64,000 nt of DNA from Taxillus chinensis (lineage: Eukaryota; Streptophyta; Magnoliopsida; Santalales; Loranthaceae): assembly GCA_023512835.1 (NCBI GenBank), contig CM042088.1, positions 5,324,078-5,388,077 on the forward strand, read 5' to 3'. Below, piece after piece: positions 57,658-64,000 of this stretch. The position numbers and the translations under genes were made by a program. The notes below the pieces were generated by a model that ran no database searches, had not been told where the DNA came from, and saw only the letters and a program-made list of their open reading frames with translations. How positions within the stretch are numbered: position 1 is the first letter of the stretch; each line of letters starts with the position of its first letter.

Positions 57658-57670
57658 AAAGAGGGGCAGG
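57658..57670 (+). other. Polypurine tract of the Tat-like element
   Basis: AAAGAGGGGCAGG immediately before the 3' LTR start TGTAGGACCC. Confidence 0.8.
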
Positions 57671-60670
57671 TGTAGGACCCTATTTTGTCCGGGTTGGACA
57701 TACTAACCCCATTTGATATACCTTTCTGCCCATGCCATATACCTTGTTGAACAGGTCCACAATGATCCCATACTTCCAAGGAATGGTCTACCCCAATCTG
57801 CACGAGATGGATACAATTGACACGGATGGGGGAGTTCAAAATTAATGACTTCTGCTATAAGTCCTTGAAGCACCCCAAGACCAACACCAGGTGATGGAGG
57901 ATGAAAATTCGAGACCAACGCACTTGACCGAGCTCAAATCAGACTTAAAATGAAGAAGTTATGGCCAAAACAACTTTCGTTGGAAGAAGTCAAACTTGCC
58001 AAAAGATGGTCAATGCCCCTGGTCAAACTGCCCGCAAAAGTGATCATGCGAAATTCTTTAAAATGCCTATGTAGGCGAATACGGATCTCCCCAAACAATT
58101 CCTAGAAGGTTACCCATTTTGGCATTTTTGGTGGGGGTAAAAAGGTAATTAAAAGTTAAAAAAAAAAACTTCGGGGTTGACCGTTGACCGTTGACCGCCG
58201 ACATCATGCGACCCGTTGACCTTCGAAGCCTCGAAGCCCCGAAGCCCGAAGCCCCGAAGCCTCGAAGCCCGGCTCGAAGCCCCGAAGCCTCGGGCTCGAA
58301 GCCTCGAAGCCCCAAAGCCCCGAAGCCTCGAAGCCCGTTGACCTGCTGATTCCACCTTCGACCCTTCGACCCCCGAAGCTCCGACCCTGCCGACACTCCG
58401 ACCCTCGAACCTTGACTTGCAATACCAGTAAGTTTTCGGCCCGTTGACCGTTGACCTTCGACCTGCCGACACTTCGACCCGTTGACCGTTGACTTTTGCC
58501 CCACTGAAATTCGACCCACCGAAGCTTCGACCCTGCCGACACTTCGACCCTTGCCAACGCTCCGACCTCCGACACTTCGAACCTCCGACCCTGTTTTTTT
58601 TTGCCTTAGCTGATTTTTCTCGCTGACTTCCTCGTCGGCTTATTTTTCTCGCTGGCTTCACGAGACCCGTCTTCGCGCTGGCCACCTAACAGAGAATAAC
58701 TCACCAACCGTCGATCACATGCGTTCCTAAAATACAAGTTCAAAAAGGCAATCCACGAGCTCCCATGTTTTCCGCACAGGCTGTCCACCAGACAAAATAC
58801 AAATCTGCAAATTAAAATACTGCATCAAATAATACTGCAATTATGACAGTCCAACCAAAAAGAAAAAAGAACAACTTTCTGCAATCCTTTAAGAAGCAGT
58901 TGCCCGTCCCTGCGCAAGAGAGGATTCTTTTTTGAGGAAAAATTCGTTAAGGAAAAAGGAGGAAAGAAAGAAAAAAAAGAGAGAGAATTCTGGGAGAAAA
59001 AGAAAAAAGAGAGAGTGGTTTTTCATTGAAGAGAGCCATCAAAAAAAGAGAGAGTCATCAAAAAAAAAAAAAACAGAGAGAGGGGGAGATTCGTTGAAAA
59101 AAGAGAGAGAGGGGGACTGAAAAAACCTGGTTCGTGGAGAGAGAAAGAAAGAGAGAAAAGAGAAGAAACAGAGAATCAAAAGGAGAGAAATTCAAAAAAA
59201 AAAAAGAAAAAGGAAGATCACTCCTCCACGCCTCCCTGACTGCCATCCTCTCAAATTGAACGCCCAGTTTTTCTGCAATCAACATCGCCCCTTCATCCTC
59301 TTTCCCTCCTCTCACGCTAGCTTTTTCTTTTTCAGCAAACAAAAAAAAAACACAAAAACAATCCCAATTTCAGCCCCCTTTTCTGCGTGTTCAAGCAAAA
59401 AAAATACAACGAGACACCCATCCTTTTCCAGTCCCCTTTCTCTCACGCCCATTTCAGCCCTCCTATCTCAAACCCAGAAAATTCATCTCTTCAAATACCA
59501 AAAAAAAAACCCCCTCACAAACCTTGTTGTCAAATCTTGCCGGTTCCAAGCGGTGGTGACCATCGGCATCGGTGGGAGCTCAAGCGGAAGATTCAAAGTC
59601 GGTTCAGCCCTTATCTTTTCACTCCTTTTTTCAGCTGATTTGTATCTATATTTGGTGTACTTGTTTTAGCATTTTTTTTAAATTTTCATTTTTTTTAGTT
59701 TATCTATATTTGATGTAATTGCTTTTCAACCTTTTTCCATTGCATTTTCCCTGTATTTCTTCTTATGTGTATGTGTAATATGTAAAGTGTAGTAAAAAAA
59801 AAACAACAAAAGAAAAAAGAGAGAGAGCAAAGGGAAAGGATAAAGGAAAAAAAAAAAGAAGAAAAGAAAAAGAGTGATTTTATTTTTGTGGATGTCACAC
59901 TCACACACTCCACATCTATTTTGATATATGCATTTTCAATTTCAAAAAAAAAGGAAACACAAAAAAAAAAATGTCTTTTAAAACAAAAACGTTTTCAATA
60001 AATAATTTTCAAAAATGTTTTCAAAAAAAAAAACAAAAAAACAAAAGAAAACAAAATATTTTTTTTAATAAAAATATTTTTTAAAAAAATCTCTTCAATA
60101 ACATGTTTTGAAAATGTTTTCATAAAATGTATTCCAAATGTCTTTCAAAAACAAAAAAAACAAAACAAAAAAAAAAAAAAAAAAACAAAAGAAAAGGGAA
60201 AATAATAAAAATCATTTTCTAGGACTCCAAAACAAAACCAAAAACCCAAAACCAACCCATAGGATCTCATTCTCCACTTCAAAACAAAAACCCAAAATTT
60301 TTAGGATTCCCTTTTTTAGAAATTTAGGATAAATCCATTTTAACCATAATTTTAATAAATAACTTAGCTAAATAAAAATCATAGACTTTTTAGGAAACTT
60401 AACCCAGTTATGACGAAGACAAATAAAAAGAAAAACCTCCTCCTCCTAAATTAGATACCGAAAGGGCGCTGTAGGGGTGCTAATCCTTCCCTACACGTAA
60501 CCAACTCCCGAACCCATCTCTGATAACACAGACCACACACTTAAGACTACTCAAAGAAGAGGGTATCCAACTGTACCCCAAAAACAGTTGGTGGCGACTC
60601 TAAATTTTCTCACCATTGGTTTAGTTTGAGCTCACCCCAAAAAGGGCCCGGACGAAAACCAGTGATGACA
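57671..60670 (+). mobile_element. 3' LTR of the Tat-like element
   Basis: 3000 bp, TGTAGGACCC... to ...GATGACA, highly similar to 43159-46212. Differences concentrate in the CGAAGCC microrepeat and in A tracts. Confidence 0.95.
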
Positions 60671-60760
60671 CGCGGCGAGACGCCAATTGACTTTGTGGCT
60701 CAGGTGTGACGAATGGTGGCCAATGTCATCTACTATTACAGTGTGCCAAACCAGGGGTAA
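60671..60760 (+). pseudogene. Third ORF of Athila-like element, C-terminal piece
   Basis: After the CGCGG duplication the protease frame resumes as GETPIDFVAQV, meets a TGA at 60707-60709, continues RMVANVIYYYSVPNQG and ends at TAA 60758-60760. The minus-strand copy ends in the same way (GETSADFVANIRRMVARIIF, stop at 7956). The conservation beyond the stop shows that the stop is a recent lesion. Confidence 0.8.
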
Positions 60761-61594
60761 GTGTTTTTCCTACTCCCTATTTTATGCCATGAGGACATAA
60801 CATATTTTAAGTGTGGTGTATGGGGAGTGGCTTGAGCCACTTGCTTGTCTTTTATGTTGTGATTGCATGTTTTATTTATAATTTTATCTTAGATAGTTTG
60901 TTAGTAATTTATTTTAACAAAAAAACTGTTTTTAGTTGCATGATTGTTTGAGTTGTTTGCTTGAATGATTTGCTTGTGGAGGCATGGATATTAAGTATGC
61001 AATTTTGGCTTAAATTTTTTTTATGCCACATTAGTATCATGTTGTGATAAGGGTTTTTACGTAGTTAAAATGTGCTCTAATTTAGTTTGATCATGTCTTT
61101 ATCTTTTGAATTATATCACCATGTTTTTGGAGCTGAGTTTTGAATATTAGTTAAACATGAAATGCTATGATAGACCTAAGTAACCCTTAAAGTTGAGTGA
61201 AAAAGAAATGAAAAATGAGAACTTCTTTTAGCCTTTGAGTGCCATTTTAGGGTATGGGTAATAATTGCTACTCTTCTTGCATTCAACATTGGTTATTTAA
61301 TGGTAGGAGTCAAGTAAGCATGTGATTACTTATTAATGCTCGGTGTTTGGTGTGTTTAAGTGGTGATATTGCATGGTTGTTGGATTAGGGATATGGATAT
61401 GAATGAACTAAGCTATGACTCATTTTGATGCTTAAATTCCCATTTCATCATGATAGAGTTGCATGCTTAGGAAACCATGATTCTCCTTGATTGTTATTTT
61501 ATTTTTCTTCCGTTTGAATGTGTGTTTATTTTATTTTATTGCATGCTTGTAGGTTTTTGCTTGAGGACAAGCAGTAGTTCAAGTGTGGTGTATT
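60761..61594 (+). other. 3' UTR of the Athila-like element
   Basis: No gene. Opens with gaggacataacat..aagtgtggtg (60791-60820) and closes with gaggacaagcagtagttcaa followed by gtgtggtg (61563-61590) next to the LTR. The content matches the minus-strand 3' UTR at 6379-7955, in the same order. Confidence 0.8.
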
Positions 61595-62207
61595 TGATAA
61601 CGTGCATTTTATGCCGTTATTCTAGTGTTTATTTAGGATGTTTAAGAGCATGATTAGAGCCTTATTGCTTCATATATCATATATATTTGCTCTAACCCCT
61701 AGGAAGATGCTATTTGCAAATACATGCGTTTTTAAGCTGTTTTGGCAGATTTTGGAGCTAACTTTTGATATAGTAGATGGCCTCAAACAATTGGCGTGCA
61801 AGAACAAACGTTGCTTAGAATGATGTCCTCTACCTACCACAGAAATTTCAGAGCATTTGGAGCTGCACGTGAATTCACCCATTTCACGTGCAAGCATATT
61901 TTTTCTTCTTAGGCCTCTACAGGATGCAAGGAAGCTTGGGGAGAAGTTTGAGCTGATTTGGAGCTGTACGTGAATTCACCATATCACGTGCAAACAGACG
62001 TGCAGAGATATTTTTGGACCGATCCTATCGATTTTCCATGCTGATCATTTGTTCCTGAAGGCCCATGTCCAAATTGTGGATGGAAGATAGAGATTTTAAA
62101 GTATGGAGTGTCACTTATCAAAACTACGTTGTTTTGATAAATGGGTTAGGGTACACACCTCAAGGCCCATCCAACCTCTATAAATAGAGGCTCCACGCCC
62201 CATGCTA
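61595..62207 (+). mobile_element. 3' LTR of the Athila-like element, left part
   Basis: Matches 14287-14904. Holds the ACGT box with one change (62117-62138) and an intact TATA box TATAAATA (62179-62186). Cut at 62208 by a chromovirus LTR; the rest should lie beyond the window. Confidence 0.92.
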
Positions 62208-62847
62208 TGTAATGACCCGTGTGTAACCCGTGTGTAAGAAGTTAACCACAAACACCTTGGATGTTGGTGCACAAGTTTGAGGTAAGAGATGAGCCCAAGA
62301 GGGGACTTTTGGGAGGTACATGTGACAAGTGGTAACGTACCTTTATGCCCTAGGAAGATGCTATGCGTATACAGGCGGTTTTAAGCTGTTTTGGCTGATC
62401 TTGGAGCTCACTTTTGATAGGGTAGATGGCCTCAAACAATTGGCGTGCAAGAACAAAAGTTTCTTAGAATGAGGTCCTCTACCTACCACAGAAATTTTAG
62501 AGCATTTGGAGCTGCACGTGAATTCACCCATTTCACGTGCAAGCATATTTTTGCTTCTCAGGCCTCTACAAGATGCAAGGAGGCTTGGGGTGAAGTTTGA
62601 GTGCATTTGGAGCTGCACGCCAATTGGGGAATTGGCGTTCAAATTGGCGTGCAGGCATGTTTTTGCATGGTTACCTTAGTTTTGTTATTCTAATCATCTT
62701 TTCCCAATGGACCAGGTTGGAATAGTGAGTATTTTGGTGTATATAGATGCGGAAAGGTTGTAGCTTGTGTAATCAAAACAACGTCGTTTTGATCCTGGGT
62801 TTCACTTAATCAAAACTACGTCGTTTTGATAATGGGAGGTCTATATA
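62208..62847 (+). mobile_element. Chromovirus LTR (family A), left part, inserted in the Athila-like 3' LTR
   Basis: Begins TGTAATGACCCGTGTG and follows the reverse complement of 26290-25664 closely, including both ACGT boxes (62772-62793, 62809-62830). The five bases before it are TGCTA. It is cut inside its TATA box by the next LTR. Confidence 0.85.
62772..62830 (+). promoter_or_regulatory. Two palindromic ACGT boxes of the interrupted LTR
   Basis: First box has one change (CAACGTCG), second is perfect. The TATA box that should follow is split at ctatata (62841-62847). Confidence 0.65.
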
Positions 62848-64000
62848 TGTAATGACCCGTGTTTTGGGTAGAACAAGCTGGAACGAAGAACAATACCTTG
62901 GGCGAACGCTTGGGTCGAAAGGTGGAAGACCCGAAGATTTGGGTCGTAGGGTCGAAGACCGATGGTCGAAGTTCGAAGGTTTGAGGGTCGAAAGTTAGAT
63001 CTTCGAGATAGATCTTCGAGGCCGCGTTTCCAGCTAATCTTCGAAGGAGTGTTTCTACGAGTCTTCGTGGCTTGGTTGTTAGAGAGTGTAATGAGCTCAA
63101 GTGGGAGCGTGTAGAGGCTGCGTGTGACAATGACCATGTTCGGATTGTGGGTATTTTGTCCTGTGTGGAAGCGGAGTGGTTAGTTCATGTTTTATTTATC
63201 AAAACTACGTCGTTTTGATGGTGTGTTTTATTTATCAAAACTACGTCGTTTTGATGGTGTGATTTATTTATCAAAACTACGTCGTTTTGATGGTGTGTTT
63301 CATTTATCAAAACTACGTCGTTTTGATGGTGGGATTTCATTTATCAAAACTACGTCGTTTTGATGGTGGGATTTCATTTATCAAAACTACGTCGTTTTGA
63401 TAAGTGAGGTCTATATAAAGAGGAGCTCTCTTTATTTTAGGTTTAGGGTTTTTGTTGTCCGCCGCAGCACCGTCACAGAGAGAGAGAGAGAGGGAGATTG
63501 AGAGAGAGGGCTCCGGTTCGTGGCTGTCGTTGTCATTCCCGTGGTTGGACGGCATTAAGCGTGGAGGCAAGAGCGTGGAGGATCTTTGAGGTAGGGGTTC
63601 TGTCTTTCCTGGTATGTTCCGGGGTTAGGCCCTATGGATATTTTGTAAAGTTTCCATTGTTATTGCTATAATACTTACATGTAAATTCATATAGGTGTGA
63701 TCTCCTATATGAATGTTGGCCTTCAATGGCGATTTTGGTGTGTTTCTGGTGTTCGTGTGATGCATGAAAAGTGTTCGATAAAATGCCTGTGTGACATGCC
63801 TGGCTACATGTTTGAGAAAATGCCTGTGCGGCCGGGTTTATGAGTCCGTGAATTTATGCACACCAATTGCTTGGTTTTATACCTATGAGGCTTTGCATGC
63901 TAAGTGTTCGATGTTATGTCCGTGTGACTAAGTGTGGCTATGTGTGTCTGTGTTCTTGGAACCCGGTGGTCGTGGAAGCCCGGGATGTTCTTGGAACCCG
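62848..64000 (+). mobile_element. Related LTR (family B), left part, runs off the window
   Basis: Begins TGTAATGACCCGTGTTTTGG. U3 differs from family A (repeated GGTCGAAG-type words at 62915-63030), then six ACGT boxes, TATA (63412-63420), a GA tract (63475-63510), a GC-rich leader, gaggtaggggttctgt, and the same U5 wording as 2669-4369 (cataggtgtgatctcctata, ttggccttcaatggc). No right end in the window. Confidence 0.8.
63198..63401 (+). promoter_or_regulatory. Array of six palindromic ACGT boxes
   Basis: Six perfect 22-bp boxes with core CAAAACTACGTCGTTTTG start at 63198, 63234, 63270, 63306, 63343 and 63380 (period 36-37 bp), separated by short TGGTG(T/G)G...TTTAT spacers. TATATAAAG follows at 63412, 10 bp after the last box. 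It is a direct expansion of the one- or two-box promoters seen elsewhere in the window. Confidence 0.85.

Larger units (their letters stand above)
43159..60670 (+). mobile_element. Tat/Ogre-like Ty3/gypsy retrotransposon
   Basis: 17.5 kb: LTRs 43159-46212 and 57671-60670, tRNA-Arg-type primer site, ORF1, gag, protease plus G-patch, RT, a 734-codon RNase H-aRNase H-integrase ORF, a 3' UTR with tandem repeats and a polypurine tract. The large size, the primer type, the extra upstream ORF and the double RNase H are hallmarks of the Tat/Ogre group. TSD CGCGG. Confidence 0.93.
43154..60675. repeat. Target site duplication CGCGG of the Tat-like element
   Basis: CGCGG at 43154-43158 and 60671-60675 directly flank the element and restore the protease frame when counted once. 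Confidence 0.95.
14287..62207 (+). mobile_element. Athila-like Ty3/gypsy retrotransposon carrying nested insertions
   Basis: 5' LTR 14287-15791, tRNA-Asp primer site, gag, protease, RT, RNase H, integrase, then a third ORF with a Ulp1-like end, a 3' UTR (60761-61594) and a truncated 3' LTR (61595-62207). Two elements are inserted in the third ORF: 24429-43049 and 43159-60670. Without them the copy would be roughly 12-13 kb. RT and integrase wording ([41 protein letters not shown]) is typical of Athila. It inserted at 14287 into the older chromovirus pol fragment. Confidence 0.9.

Overview
The window is plant nuclear DNA, probably from an angiosperm. It is almost entirely an island of nested LTR retrotransposons beside one ordinary host gene. 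The plant assignment rests on a complete 8-cysteine lipid-transfer-protein exon, on Athila, Tat/Ogre, chromovirus and Copia elements of plant type with plant tRNA primer sites, and on a CACTA transposon end. I saw no bacterial genes, rRNA, tRNA or CRISPR array. The exact species cannot be read from the sequence; a eudicot is a guess.

Left part (1-14286). The minus strand at 91-437 carries exon 1 of a type 1 non-specific lipid transfer protein (nsLTP) with a TATA box at 551-558. AT-rich spacer follows. Then comes the 5' part of a Ty3/gypsy element (primer site 2119-2130, gag from 2159). Its gag is split by a 1701-bp solo LTR (2669-4369, target duplication CACAC) and cut again at 4871 by a minus-strand Athila-like element. 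That element shows its 3' LTR (4871-6378), its 3' untranslated region and an ORF resembling Ulp1/SENP cysteine proteases (7956-8723). A CACTA transposon end (8773), a minus-strand chromovirus-type LTR (10372-12194) and a broken chromovirus pol fragment (12428-14281) follow.

Main part (14287 to the right edge). A plus-strand Athila-like element has its 5' LTR at 14287-15791, a tRNA-Asp primer site, decayed gag, protease, RT, RNase H and integrase, and then a third ORF from 22258. This ORF sits where an env-like gene would be and ends in a C48/Ulp1-like protease domain. The catalytic end of the ORF was hit twice. A minus-strand chromovirus (24429-43049, TSD ACAAC) carries a Copia element (29440-38824, TSD CTTAG). 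A Tat/Ogre-like element (43159-60670, TSD CGCGG) lies 109 bp further along the ORF. Removing both insertions brings the protease frame back together, with His, Asp, Gln and Cys in the order expected of C48 peptidases. The Athila 3' LTR (from 61595) is cut at 62208 by a chromovirus LTR, which is itself cut at its TATA box (62848) by a related LTR that runs off the window.

Most interesting points: (1) two independent Athila-like copies carry the Ulp1-like protease in the third-ORF position, so it looks like a lineage trait; (2) in the plus copy a U3-like module with a TATA box lies just upstream of that ORF, as if it had its own promoter; (3) the Athila-like LTR and the chromovirus LTR share several hundred bp of U3, including G-box inverted repeats and a palindromic ACGT-core box whose copy number runs from 1 to 6. 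Almost all element proteins are broken. The exception is a 734-codon Tat ORF (RNase H, second RNase H, integrase).
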